Assembly: GCF_038433205.1 (NCBI RefSeq)
Contig: NZ_JBCDNA010000001.1
Location: forward strand, 620,001 to 684,000
DNA length: 64,000 nt
Source: Lutimonas vermicola
Lineage (GTDB): Bacteria > Bacteroidota > Bacteroidia > Flavobacteriales > Flavobacteriaceae
Direction of reading: 5' to 3'
Positions 52,511 through 61,908 of this stretch are shown here, piece by piece. How positions within the stretch are numbered: position 1 is the stretch's first letter; every line of letters starts with the position of its first letter. Made by a program: the position numbers and the translations under genes. Below the pieces are notes generated by a model. It was not told the DNA's origin, made no database searches, and saw only the letters and a list, made by a program, of their open reading frames with translations.

Positions 52511-54331
52511 ATGTTTCTGAAGAGAAAAGCCTATTATCTGATAATAGGCTTATTTTGTGTTTTTATCAATTCATCTGTAGCGCAGGACCAACGAGTAGCT
52601 GACAGTCTAAAAATTATATATGATCAAGATGTATTGAAAGATTCAGCTAAATTGGAATTACTTTCACAAATTACTTTTAATGAGTTGAATGATTTCAACC
52701 TATCCTTAAAATATGCTGAAGAACTTATTGACCTTTCGAAATCAGCCAAAAATGACAAATATTTATTTGACGGTTACTATGCAAGTGGAAACACCTATAA
52801 ATCAATCGGAGAATTAGACATTGCCCTTACTAAATTCTTTAGTAGTGTAAAAATAGCTAACAAAATAAATCACCCTGAAAGAGAGGGGATTGCCTATATG
52901 GCTATTGCAGATGTTTATTCAATTATGGGGGATTTTACTAATTCTGAAAACTATTATTCAAAGGCCATAGCAAAATTAAGGCAAAAAGCAAAATACTCAA
53001 ATTTATTGGCAGCTGCTCTGTTAAATGCCGGAGATGATGCTTTTCTTAACAACCAGTTTGATAAGGCCCTGGGCTATTTTGAAGAAGCAGGAATTATATA
53101 TGAAAGAATTGATTCGAAAATAGGCATGGCTTATAATTTGGGAAATATTGGAATGGTTTATGCCAAGCAGGGTGAAGACAATTTGGCTGAACAAAATATC
53201 AACGAAGCCATAGTAATTTTGGAAGAAATAAAGGACTATGCTCCCGTTTCGGTATACCTCAATTACATGTCTGATATCTATGCTAAAAAGCAAGACTGGC
53301 CGCAAGCATTTTCTTATGCAGAAAGAAGCCTTGACCTGGCTATGCAATATGGCCTTAAAGATCAGATTAGTAAGGCATATTTGCAGATTTCTGAACTCAA
53401 TGAGTTGCGAGGAATGGCTGAAGAGTCATTAAAGAACTATAAAAATCATATCGTTTACCGGGATAGTGTGACCAATATTTCCTCTATTCAGGCAATGGCT
53501 AACCAAAGAACCAATTATGAAGTGTCACAAAAACAAATCGAAGTTGACCTGCTTGACCAACAGAGAAAAAACCAACAACTGATCTCCCTGGCTTCCGGAA
53601 TAAGTCTTTTACTCATAATCGTTGTCGCCATTGGCTTATATCGCAGAAATAATTTTATTAATAAAGCCAAACTTCTCGTTGAAAATGAAAAGAAAAGATC
53701 AGATTTACTTTTGCTGAATATTCTGCCTGAACAAACAGCTGAAGAACTTAAGGATAATGGCAAGGTTCAAGCCAAACGCTTTGATTCAGTAAGTGTTATG
53801 TTTACCGATTTTCAAGGCTTTACGGCCTATTCTGATAAACTATCTCCTGAAGAGCTGGTCGATAGCATAGATTTCTATTATTCAAAATTCGACGATATCA
53901 TTGAAAAACATGGTCTCGAGAAGATCAAAACCGTGGGAGATGCCTATATGTGTGCCGGAGGACTACCCTTTCCTACTGAGGATCACCCTGGTAAAATGAT
54001 TGAGGCCGCTCTTGAAATCGCTGAGTTTGTACATGAATCAAAAAAGATAGATCCTGAAGCCATGACCCGATTCGACATCCGCATCGGGATCAACACAGGG
54101 CCCGTTGTAGCTGGTATAGTGGGTAAAAAGAAATTTGCCTATGATATTTGGGGAGATACAGTGAATATTGCCTCACGTATGGAATCAAATTCAGAACCCG
54201 GTAAGATCAACATTTCAGATAATACCTACCAACTCATCAAAGATCAATACGAATGCACCTACCGAGGGGAGATTGAAGCAAAGAATAAAGGAATGATGAA
54301 AATGTATTTTGTAAAAAGATTGTTGATGTGA
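52511..54331 (+). CDS. TPR-containing class III adenylate cyclase, membrane-anchored
   Basis: The 606-aa protein has a signal peptide (hydrophobic 8-22, before AQDQ), a periplasmic TPR array (about 75-310, repeats such as GDFTNSENYYSKAIAKL), a coiled segment, one transmembrane helix (about 355-373) and a cytoplasmic cyclase domain (about 415-600). The metal-binding Asp residues are in VMFTDFQGFT and VGDAYM. The substrate pair reads Lys in EKIKTVGD and Asp in AYDIWGDTVN, the Lys/Asp combination expected for ATP and not GTP. It should convert ATP to cAMP in response to a signal sensed outside the cytoplasm. Coupled to the 116-aa gene. Confidence 0.9.
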   Translation: MFLKRKAYYLIIGLFCVFINSSVAQDQRVADSLKIIYDQDVLKDSAKLELLSQITFNELNDFNLSLKYAEELIDLSKSAKNDKYLFDGYYASGNTYKSIGELDIALTKFFSSVKIANKINHPEREGIAYMAIADVYSIMGDFTNSENYYSKAIAKLRQKAKYSNLLAAALLNAGDDAFLNNQFDKALGYFEEAGIIYERIDSKIGMAYNLGNIGMVYAKQGEDNLAEQNINEAIVILEEIKDYAPVSVYLNYMSDIYAKKQDWPQAFSYAERSLDLAMQYGLKDQISKAYLQISELNELRGMAEESLKNYKNHIVYRDSVTNISSIQAMANQRTNYEVSQKQIEVDLLDQQRKNQQLISLASGISLLLIIVVAIGLYRRNNFINKAKLLVENEKKRSDLLLLNILPEQTAEELKDNGKVQAKRFDSVSVMFTDFQGFTAYSDKLSPEELVDSIDFYYSKFDDIIEKHGLEKIKTVGDAYMCAGGLPFPTEDHPGKMIEAALEIAEFVHESKKIDPEAMTRFDIRIGINTGPVVAGIVGKKKFAYDIWGDTVNIASRMESNSEPGKINISDNTYQLIKDQYECTYRGEIEAKNKGMMKMYFVKRLLM

Positions 54332-55020
54332 GAAGTGGTTTTTGAATGTCGAATATCGAACAGGGAACGTTGAAATGATTTGAGATTTCAGATTGGAGAA
54401 TGTTGATTTGAGATTTAACTTGCCTGCCGGCAGGCAGGGATTGGAGATTTCAGATTTAAGAAGTGGTTTTTGAATGTCGAATATCGAACAGGGAACTTTG
54501 AATGTCGATTAGGGTTTTGATTTAAGATTTCAGATTGAAGATTTGAGATTTAAGAAGTGAACTCGCCTACGAAATTATTGATTAGATGGAAACGGCCTAT
54601 TTTGTTTTTCGTCTTGCATCCTGATAATTTTAGCAAGGACGAAGCAATAGCTCTCAAAGCACAGCGGCTTGGGCTATGGTGGAGTAAAAATTATCAGAGA
54701 GATGCACAGAAAAACAAAATCAGCCTTGATCTTTTGGTTCTTTTGGATCAAGCCAAAAGGTCAGAGAAGAAATTATTTTACGAATTCTAGTTTCACCTCC
54801 ATTGACTCTAATGAATCCCTGGCTGCCGTCGTTACAGGTCGAACAGGGTTTTGATTGGAGCTTGGAGAGTTTTGATTGGAGATTGGAGATTTGAGATTTA
54901 AGATTTAAGAAGTATTAGCTCCGCTGAATCTTCGATTTCACGCATTCAAGCATTTTAGCATTGTAGCATTGTAGCATTGTAGCATTGTAGCATTGTAGCA
55001 TTGAAAATCGAAGTTTCTTT
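54332..55020. repeat. Modular spacer with the longest 8-nt tandem array
   Basis: It starts with low-complexity tract and a gaatatcgaacagggaac module, then a degraded palindrome (54421-54436), family A copy 6, and more tract. At about 54955-55008 six consecutive gcattgta units form the most regular array in the window. No gene is supported. Confidence 0.65.
54592..54730 (+). repeat. Long-palindrome repeat family A, copy 6
   Basis: About 139 bp, plus orientation, preceded by aactcgcctacgaaattattga and followed by a hairpin of the ttttggttcttttggatcaa type. Confidence 0.75.
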
Positions 55021-55851
55021 TTAACCATCATAAAACCCTAAACTTGAATTACCTATCAAAAGGCCTCTTTTCCCTTTAAAAATACTTGGTTTTATACCGG
55101 CTATTGTTTTAAAGTCATGTATAAAATGTGCCTGATCATAATAGCCGCAGTAATATGCTACATCGGTTAAATCCATTTTTTTATATCCGTTCAAACAACG
55201 TATTACTTCATTGATTCTGGTGATTCTAAAGTAATGTTTGGGGCTGATACCGACCTTGTTTTTAAATTCTCGTTCTAATTGACGTTTACTAATATAAAGT
55301 TGATTGGCCAGCTCATCTATTTTGATCACATTTGAATTTCGGATGAGTTCAGCGGCCTGGTTAATATAACTCATGTCTATCTTATTGCTCTGAAGATTCC
55401 TTAGCAAATAACCTTCAGCACGTTTGATCATATTGAGAACATTTTTCTCTTCTTTTATCCTGTGGCTGAAATCACGAAATTCCTGACCTATGACCATAGA
55501 CATATCTTCAAATCGTTCCTTAAATTCTGATGCCGGTACGCCAAAGACATTATAGATGCCTTCAGGTTTAAATCGAATAGCAAATACATCTACATGATTT
55601 TTAAATTGTATCTCATACGGATTGGTAAAAAGTCCGATGATCATATAATCTGGTGTTTGAGACCATTGGTCATCTTTTTGCAGGTCGCAGTGTAAATCAT
55701 TGAGGTGGAAAATCAATTCCAAACAACCATTTGGAATCAATTGCATGGATATGCGCTGGGTAGCATTTACATTAAAACTGCCTTCCCAATACAATTCAAC
55801 AAATGGCTGGAGACGCTCGCACGGACTATATTCAATAACTTGATTACTCAT
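55021..55851 (-). CDS. AraC-family transcriptional regulator
   Basis: The 276-aa protein has an N-terminal ligand-type domain of the DUF6597 kind (SPCERLQPFVELYWEG and a later FAIRFKPEG), then a two-helix-turn-helix AraC DNA-binding region (about 165-265). The first HTH includes IDELANQLYISKRQLEREFK and the second DLTDVAYYCGYYDQAHFIHDF followed by GIKPSIF. It is transcribed 39 bases after the MBL-fold gene in the same direction, so it may regulate its own operon. The inducer is unknown. Confidence 0.88.
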   Translation of the reverse strand: MSNQVIEYSPCERLQPFVELYWEGSFNVNATQRISMQLIPNGCLELIFHLNDLHCDLQKDDQWSQTPDYMIIGLFTNPYEIQFKNHVDVFAIRFKPEGIYNVFGVPASEFKERFEDMSMVIGQEFRDFSHRIKEEKNVLNMIKRAEGYLLRNLQSNKIDMSYINQAAELIRNSNVIKIDELANQLYISKRQLEREFKNKVGISPKHYFRITRINEVIRCLNGYKKMDLTDVAYYCGYYDQAHFIHDFKTIAGIKPSIFKGKRGLLIGNSSLGFYDG

Positions 55852-55890
55852 TATTCCTTCTAATCTTATTCTAAAGATAGCAGATTTAAA

Positions 55891-56631
55891 CTAACTCTTA
55901 GCTTTTTCCTGGGTATCATAGATTTCTTTCATGATGTAATTTAGATCCAATAAAGCCTGGCTGCAGTTACCCACAAATGATGAGCCATGCATAGTAGCAA
56001 GGGTTTTTGGCTTCAGATCTGCCAATGAGCTTAGAATCTTTGCTGTATTGTGTGTATAGGGTGTATATTCCATCAAAGGTCCTTGTTCATATTCGAGCAT
56101 GGATTTTTTGTGAGAACCCAAAATATCTTTATCTGTTATATCGATTACATTTCCATTCTGATGAAATAAGTCTGAGCAAAGCAGTGTTCCGTTAGTCTCT
56201 TCAAAAAGTACTCCAGCATCCCATCCATGGGGTAAATGTGGTGTTCTGATAAAACGATAATTATGCTTCCCAGTATTCAAAATAGCATTACTAGCCATGG
56301 CATGTGCGGGTCTGATTGAAAAATCTCCCATATTTACAATGGCTCCAACTTCACTGCAAACAGGTTTTGCATTGGGTGCTACCTGAAGCCAATCATTGAG
56401 CGCTCCACACTCATCAACCTCAAAATGACTAAAACCGATCCACATGATCTTTGAAGGGTCAATTAGTTTACTCACGGCTTCAAACACTACCGGAAACATT
56501 TGTCTCATTCCTGCGTGATAGAGCATTGGCTCATCATCTTTAATTAGAAAATGGTTGAACTGTAAATTAAATTCTTTGACATAAACTGAAATTCGAAACA
56601 CATCTGGGGCAATTTCTGAAACATTGATCAT
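55891..56631 (-). CDS. MBL-fold hydrolase, diiron ODP-like
   Basis: The 246-aa protein lacks the usual HxHxDH and has HFEVDECGAL in its place, the substitution seen in oxygen-binding diiron proteins (ODP) and flavodiiron proteins. Later ligands are placed in TPHLPHGWDAG (His), LLCSDLFHQ (Asp) and ATMHGSS (His). No flavodoxin domain follows, so it is the stand-alone ODP type, which binds O2 or acts as a redox sensor or reductase partner. It is followed by the AraC regulator. Function as an O2/NO-related protein is inferred from the family. Confidence 0.82.
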   Translation of the reverse strand: MINVSEIAPDVFRISVYVKEFNLQFNHFLIKDDEPMLYHAGMRQMFPVVFEAVSKLIDPSKIMWIGFSHFEVDECGALNDWLQVAPNAKPVCSEVGAIVNMGDFSIRPAHAMASNAILNTGKHNYRFIRTPHLPHGWDAGVLFEETNGTLLCSDLFHQNGNVIDITDKDILGSHKKSMLEYEQGPLMEYTPYTHNTAKILSSLADLKPKTLATMHGSSFVGNCSQALLDLNYIMKEIYDTQEKAKS

Positions 56632-57358
56632 ACTAGACTTTTTAATAGTTAATATATACTTCGCTATCTATATTATATGGTACAAGGTACTACTATTCAA
56701 TTGCTTGTGATTGTAAAAAAGCGACATTAAGATGATTCATGCATGATCATTGTAACATTGTAGCATTGATTTAAGATTGGAGAGTTTTGATTTCAGATTT
56801 CAGATTTGAGATTTGAGAAGTATTGGCTCCGCTGAATCCCTGTCTGCCGGCAGGCTGGTTCGATTTCACGCATTCAAGCATTCAAGCATTGAATATCGAA
56901 TATCGAACAAGGAACTTTGAATGTCGATTAGGCTCTTGATTTCAGATTTCAGATTTAAGAAGTGAACTCGCCTACGAAATTATTGATTAGATCGAATCGG
57001 CCTATTTTGTTTTTCGTCTTGCATCCTTATAATTTTAGCAAGGACGAAGCAATAGCTCTCAAAGCGCAGCGGCTTGGGCTATGGTGGAGTAAAAATTATC
57101 AGAGAGATGCACAGAAAAACAAAATCAGCCTTGAATTTTTGGCTCTTTTGTTTCAAGACAAAAGAGTAAAGAAGAATATTTTACGAATTTTTCTTTCAAA
57201 ACAAAAAAACAAATAAACTTGATCAATATCACTATTAAAACTGATACGCATCATTGCCAAATCACAAACCTCACACTAACTTCATGTCTCTATAATCATA
57301 CCATTCTTTTTGCTTATCAGATCATTTATGAATAAGAATGGTCGCTAAATCATGTGGT
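56632..57358. other. Modular spacer before the InlB-repeat lipoprotein
   Basis: The first 100 bases probably hold the promoter of the MBL operon. Then come low-complexity tract, a degraded CTGCCGGCAG palindrome near 56838, a gaatatcgaatatcgaac module, family A copy 7 and a ctcttttg/caaaagag hairpin. The last 150 bases are unique and lead into the lipoprotein gene. Confidence 0.6.
56999..57134 (+). repeat. Long-palindrome repeat family A, copy 7
   Basis: About 136 bp, plus orientation, with the same preceding module (aactcgcctacgaaattattga) as copy 6 and the same following hairpin as copy 5. Confidence 0.75.
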
Positions 57359-58822
57359 ATGAAAAATCTAATGCATTTAAAATTAACAATTTACGCTTTA
57401 CTATTTGTAGTGCTGACAACCTGTAGTGATGACGATCCGGTTTACTATCAGCTTACTACTCAGGTGACTCCTGACCAAGCAGGAACCATTGCCCCTGCTT
57501 CAGGAATGTTTTATGAAGGAACCGAAATTGAACTCAAGGCGACCCCCAACGCGGAGTATGTTTTTAAAAACTGGACCGGGGATGCCAGTGGTGATGACAA
57601 CCCTTTGAAAATAATCATTCTTGAAGACAAAAACATCACGGCTGTTTTTGAAAAAGTAAATTATGCATTAACGATAGATATTATTGGAGAAGGAACCGTA
57701 AATCAGGAACTTGTCCTGGCTAAATCTTCCTCTACAGATTATGAATCCGGGGCAACCGTTGAGCTCACAGCAGTTCCTGATGATCAGTGGAAGTTTGTGG
57801 AATGGAGCGGAGACCATACAGGCAGCGAAAACCCCATTCAGCTGACCATGGATAAAGCCATGAGCATCACAGCGAAATTCGAAAAGGTATCGTATGCCTT
57901 GACCATAGAGACGGTAGGAAACGGAACGGTAAATGAAGAAATCATTCAGGCAAAATCGACTACTGATTATGATTCCGGAACAACGGTTCAGCTCACTGCC
58001 ATACCTGACGCCGGCTGGATGTTTGTTGGATGGAGTGGTGACCATACTGCTACCCAAAACCCGATTCAGATAACGATGGATCAAGCCATGAGCATCACAG
58101 CGAAATTCGAAATAAATATGTCAATTCCAATATCCATTTGGGTATTTGGAAGTGGCTCTGTGGAAAAAGAATGGGTCGGAGATCCTGCATTGGGCAATTC
58201 AGACATAAGACTTACTGCATATGCGAAAGAAGGATCCTATTTTGTCTATTTGCATGGAATCTTTGATAACGCATTAGGGGATTTTCTTACTACTAAAAAC
58301 CCGATAGTATTTGATTTAAATGACGCTTTAATGTTTCAGAATGCAGATCACCTTTTTCTTTATGCAATTTTTAAGGAAGGAGTCGCAGACAAAACCTACA
58401 TACCGGATGATCATTTTGAACAGGCCCTTATTGATCTCGGATACGATGATCAATTGGATGATTACGTGTCAACCCAGGTAATCAGCAGGATTGAAGAATT
58501 GGATGTGTCAAACCTAAACATCCAGGATCTCAGTGGTATTGAAGATTTTTTGAGTTTACAAATGCTTACTTGTAATCAAAACAAATTAAAGAATATAAAC
58601 CTATCGAACAACCATCATTTATACAAATTATTTCTACAAGACAATGAACTTTCTGATCTTGACCTTTCAGCCTTGAATAGTATTTTGTTCTTAGACATTA
58701 GAAACAACCCGTTGACTTGTGTACAGTTGAATGAAACGCTACTTGAACAAATAGAAAATCCCGGCTTAGCGATCTGGATGAGAGATGAAGACGTAGAATT
58801 TTCTCTGGACTGTGGTTACTAA
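57359..58822 (+). CDS. Lipoprotein with divergent InlB B-repeats and leucine-rich repeats
   Basis: About 487 aa from the ATG at 57359 (MKNLMHLK); a start seven codons upstream is open but would spoil the signal peptide. The lipobox is LTTC, so the protein is lipid-anchored, probably at the surface. Three tandem repeats of about 75 residues follow, each with a VELxAxPxxxWxFxxWSGD core and ending in AMSITAKFE; these are divergent InlB B-repeats. After a spacer (about 240-350), short leucine-rich repeats (LDVSNLNIQDLSGIE; LFLQDNELSDLDLS) occupy about 380-460. Repeats 2 and 3 are most alike. Adhesion or binding is likely. Confidence 0.85.
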   Translation: MKNLMHLKLTIYALLFVVLTTCSDDDPVYYQLTTQVTPDQAGTIAPASGMFYEGTEIELKATPNAEYVFKNWTGDASGDDNPLKIIILEDKNITAVFEKVNYALTIDIIGEGTVNQELVLAKSSSTDYESGATVELTAVPDDQWKFVEWSGDHTGSENPIQLTMDKAMSITAKFEKVSYALTIETVGNGTVNEEIIQAKSTTDYDSGTTVQLTAIPDAGWMFVGWSGDHTATQNPIQITMDQAMSITAKFEINMSIPISIWVFGSGSVEKEWVGDPALGNSDIRLTAYAKEGSYFVYLHGIFDNALGDFLTTKNPIVFDLNDALMFQNADHLFLYAIFKEGVADKTYIPDDHFEQALIDLGYDDQLDDYVSTQVISRIEELDVSNLNIQDLSGIEDFLSLQMLTCNQNKLKNINLSNNHHLYKLFLQDNELSDLDLSALNSILFLDIRNNPLTCVQLNETLLEQIENPGLAIWMRDEDVEFSLDCGY

Positions 58823-58998
58823 AATGTAAAGGTTGTATGTTATTGTAGCATTTTTGGAAACAAATACCACGCCCAACGGCGTGGCAGGATGAAGTAGGGT
58901 TTTGATTTCAGATTTCAGATTTCAGATTGGAGATTTCAGGTTTCAGATTTCAGATTTAAGAAGTGAAGTCGCCTACGAAATTATTGATTAGATGGAAA

Positions 58999-59052
58999 CG
59001 GCCTATTTTGTTTTTCGTCTTGCATCCTGATAATTTTAGGATGGAAGAAGCT
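58999..59052 (+). repeat. Truncated copy of family A (copy 8)
   Basis: Only the left arm of the palindrome remains (ggcctattttgttt to ttaggatggaagaagct); the right arm has been lost. It shows that single arms can be left behind. Confidence 0.65.
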
Positions 59053-59131
59053 ACATGTTGATTGAAGATTTGAGAATGTAGATTTCAGATATAAGAAGTG
59101 AACTCCCCTACGAAATTATTGATTAGATCGA

Positions 59132-59289
59132 AGCTTTTACGGCAGTGTATGTTAAAAAGCGCGTTAAGAATTTTTGAAGCCTTGGAAAAAATTTAGCGCT
59201 TTTTAAACGGTTTTTAGGCGTTCGATAGAAAAGCCTAAAAAACACCTCGTAAAAGCAACCTCCTTTTTTGGTTCTTTTTTGGAGGAGCA
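59132..59289 (+). repeat. Dispersed palindrome family C, copy 3
   Basis: About 158 bp, inverted relative to copies 1 and 2, from gcttttacggcagtg to ggaggagc. The preceding module (cctacgaaattattgattag) is the same one that precedes family A copies 6 and 7, so the two families share a neighbour. Confidence 0.7.
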
Positions 59290-59290
59290 A

Positions 59291-59337
59291 CTGCGAAGCA
59301 CATCACGAATACTTAAACCAATAGTATGGGGGTGAGT
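59291..59337 (-). repeat. Small inserted element E, copy 2
   Basis: About 47 bp, the reverse complement of 9184-9230 apart from a few changes. It separates ggaggagcaa from aaaaaaggaac, two stretches that are contiguous in family C copy 4. Confidence 0.65.
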
Positions 59338-59489
59338 AAAAAAGGAACAGAAGAAATTATTTCACGATTTTTCATTAAAAACAAAAGAACAAATAAACTT
59401 AATTAAAGCATTGTAGCATTAAACCCCCAAACTTGTAACCAATCCACTCCTTCTGTTGTCCAATTACAAATACTACTAAAAAATCAAAA

Positions 59490-60398
59490 ATGAAATACCC
59501 TAAATACCTGTTAACGGCCCTGTTAATAATACCTGCTTTATGCTTCGCCCAGGCAGAACAGCAATTCAATGGGGTCAATATGAAGGAATCCCTGTCAACA
59601 GTACAAACCAAACTCAAAGACATCGCAGCTGCTTCGAAAGTGATTACGGTGCAACATACTGTTTTTCCTTTGGCAAAAGACAAAGAGCAGCACCTGGTTT
59701 GTTCGGATGTCAAAACCGCAACCGGTACCATCAGCAAGGCGGTATTTACTTTTGCAGATAACCAGCTCACCAATATTGAAGCCCGGGGGAATGTGCAGCA
59801 AAGTCTTGCCGCCAAGCTAAAAGATACCGCCATCAATTATATGGACTACGAAATCTACCAAAAGCAAAAGTTATTTATCAATCCCAAAAAAGATATCGCC
59901 TGGATCTTGACAGATGAGGCCCTGTTTTCGCATTTATTCACCTGGGAAAACCCAGTTCTGGATACGGCAGAAGGTTTGGCCCTGCCCAATACCGGATTGG
60001 TCCCGGCATTCTTACAAATGGGTGCCACTTTTGAGGAACTGGAATCCTCTCTTGAAGCGAATAGCACCTTTACCCTCAAAGAAGCATTAGACGGATCTGA
60101 CCCCAATGCACAATACCAGATCAACTGTTTTGGCGTCAATTACCTGGGCTTCCCCAGAAAAGCCGAAGCACGTTTTGGGGATGACAAACTTAACGTGGTA
60201 TGGATCCTGTTGGGAAAAGCAGAAGAAGACAGGGTAAGACATGCCCTTATCAAACAATACGGCCCGGCCATTTATAAGGATGACGTTTGGGAAGTATTTC
60301 ACAACTGGCAGGTAGCCCTTAGAAAAGACAAACCCGAAATACTGCTTATGGAACAGGAAATTAGCCTTGATTATAAGAAGAGCTATTTTAAACAATAG
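59490..60398 (+). CDS. Secreted hypothetical protein (302 aa)
   Basis: I do not recognise the family. A clear signal peptide (MKYPKYLLTALLIIPALCFAQ, cut likely after CFA) directs it to the periplasm. The mature part looks like two similar halves, each with helices and a beta-sheet: KESLSTVQTKLKDIAAASK in the first and MGATFEELESSLEANSTF in the second, so an internal duplication is possible. There is no catalytic motif. It has short palindromic modules on both sides and is monocistronic. The coding frame is clean and codon use matches the neighbours. Confidence 0.75.
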   Translation: MKYPKYLLTALLIIPALCFAQAEQQFNGVNMKESLSTVQTKLKDIAAASKVITVQHTVFPLAKDKEQHLVCSDVKTATGTISKAVFTFADNQLTNIEARGNVQQSLAAKLKDTAINYMDYEIYQKQKLFINPKKDIAWILTDEALFSHLFTWENPVLDTAEGLALPNTGLVPAFLQMGATFEELESSLEANSTFTLKEALDGSDPNAQYQINCFGVNYLGFPRKAEARFGDDKLNVVWILLGKAEEDRVRHALIKQYGPAIYKDDVWEVFHNWQVALRKDKPEILLMEQEISLDYKKSYFKQ

Positions 60399-61069
60399 CA
60401 TGAATTTGAGATTTGAGAACGTTGATTGGAGATTTCAGATTTAAGAAGTATTCATGTATTGATGCATTAGCTCCGCTGAATCTTCGATTTCATGCATTGT
60501 AGCATTGTAGCATTGTACCATTGAATACCGAATTTCGAACAGGGAACTTTGAATGTCGATTAGGCTCTTGATTGAAGATTTAAGATTGGAGAGTTTTGAT
60601 TTGAGATTTCAGATTGGAGATTTGAGATTTCAGAAGCGGTTTTTGAATATCGAATGTCGAACAGGAAACTTTGAATGTCGAATTGTTCTGCCAAACCAAA
60701 ATTATTAATTTGACTGAGGCTTTTACGTCAGTGTAGTTTGAAAAGCGCGTCAAAATTTTTGAAGCCTTGGAAAAAATTTAGCGCTTTTTAAACGGTTTCT
60801 AGGCGTTCGATAGAAAAGCCTAAAAAACACCTCGTAAAAGCAACCTCCTTTTTTGGTTAGTTCGCCTTATTTGTTATTTGATAAATTGGAGCTCATGAAT
60901 CTCCTTCCGTCGATTTCGTTTTTTGGAGGAGCAAAAAAGGAACAGAAGAAATTATTTCACGATTTTTCATTAAAAACAAAAGAACAAATAAACTTAATTA
61001 AAGCATTTCAGCATTGAAGCATTTGAACATCTAATATCACTGCCGGCGAAGCAGGTCGAACAGGGAGAA
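60399..61069. other. Modular spacer with family C copy 4
   Basis: Low-complexity tract, gcattgta units and gaatgtcgaac modules fill 60400-60690; family C copy 4 follows, then a leftover of the same kind up to the end of the membrane protein gene. No gene is supported. Confidence 0.6.
60690..60932 (+). repeat. Dispersed palindrome family C, copy 4, with an internal insertion
   Basis: The element runs from gccaaaccaaaattatt to ggaggagc. Compared with copies 1 and 3 it carries about 59 extra bases (60859-60917, agttcgccttatttg ... cgtcgatttcg) inside the terminal ccttttttgg hairpin, a third sequence using the same kind of site. Confidence 0.65.
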
Positions 61070-61897
61070 CTACTCTATTGGTGCATGGTCGCTTTTATTC
61101 AACAATTCCTGACCCAGCAAATAAGCCAAAGTCATCCCATAGAGAAAATTAGATATCCCCACCTCTATTCCATGCACCAATCTTATATTTGCGGGCATAA
61201 ACTCACTGGGCGGGATCAACGGTGCGATGCCTCCAATAACTGAAAACACCAGTCCTATGATCAGGGCCTTTTTGAATTGTGGCAACTTTAAGGTTCGCAG
61301 CATCAAGATGGCTACAAGCACAAATAAGAGTCCTCTTGGAAACTGGGTTAAGATCATCACATCCGCCGCTGGCAGTTTCCCTTCATAAAAAGACATAAGG
61401 TCAGGATATGTGGCTTGTAAGATCATTCCGGCACCAATATAAAATATCAAATAAATAAAAATTCCCAGTACGCTCCTCCAGATCCAGCTGAATACAGATC
61501 GCCCTTTGAATCGCAGTGATTCTGAGCTTCCCTCCCACTTATTGAGGACCAGCACAAATAATGGCGCAAAAATAGCCACTATAAACAGGCCTTGAAACAT
61601 TTCTTTGGTGGTCTCTGCCCGGTCGGTTACGTTAAAAATATATGCTTCAATTAATAAGTTGAAGTGGCCAATGATATAATAAATAAAAAATACCGAAAGC
61701 ACCAGTTTCAACCCTCTTAAACTTGAATAGGACACATAAAGGCCCAATAGGATTACAATTAAGATAGCAGAAACAACACCCCATAAATTGATAGAGCCAA
61801 GGGAGTTTCTTGACAAAAACAATGCATCAAACACAAGGTATAAAACAAGTATTATTATTGATGCCAGCAACAATTTTATATAATAATTAAGTTTCAT
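61070..61897 (-). CDS. Integral membrane protein with about seven helices, PadR partner
   Basis: The 275-aa protein has about seven hydrophobic segments (around 8-26, 38-53, 64-84, 98-117, 137-160, 178-195 and 205-225), no signal peptide and few charged residues in between. I do not recognise a named family. It lies 11 bases after the PadR regulator gene in the same direction, so both should be under the operator in front of PadR. Regulator-membrane protein pairs of this type often deal with toxic compounds or envelope stress; that is inference. Confidence 0.75.
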   Translation of the reverse strand: MKLNYYIKLLLASIIILVLYLVFDALFLSRNSLGSINLWGVVSAILIVILLGLYVSYSSLRGLKLVLSVFFIYYIIGHFNLLIEAYIFNVTDRAETTKEMFQGLFIVAIFAPLFVLVLNKWEGSSESLRFKGRSVFSWIWRSVLGIFIYLIFYIGAGMILQATYPDLMSFYEGKLPAADVMILTQFPRGLLFVLVAILMLRTLKLPQFKKALIIGLVFSVIGGIAPLIPPSEFMPANIRLVHGIEVGISNFLYGMTLAYLLGQELLNKSDHAPIE

Positions 61898-61908
61898 GAT
61901 AATTTATT

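Larger units (their letters stand above)
58823..59489. other. Modular spacer with A, C and E elements
   Basis: Low-complexity tract is followed by a truncated family A copy, another tract, family C copy 3 and element E, then a short unique leader for the secreted protein gene. No gene seen. Confidence 0.6.

Noticed and set aside
54955..55008. The gcattgta arrays as a possible CRISPR
   Set aside because: Units are 8 nt and contiguous with no spacers, and no cas gene is present.
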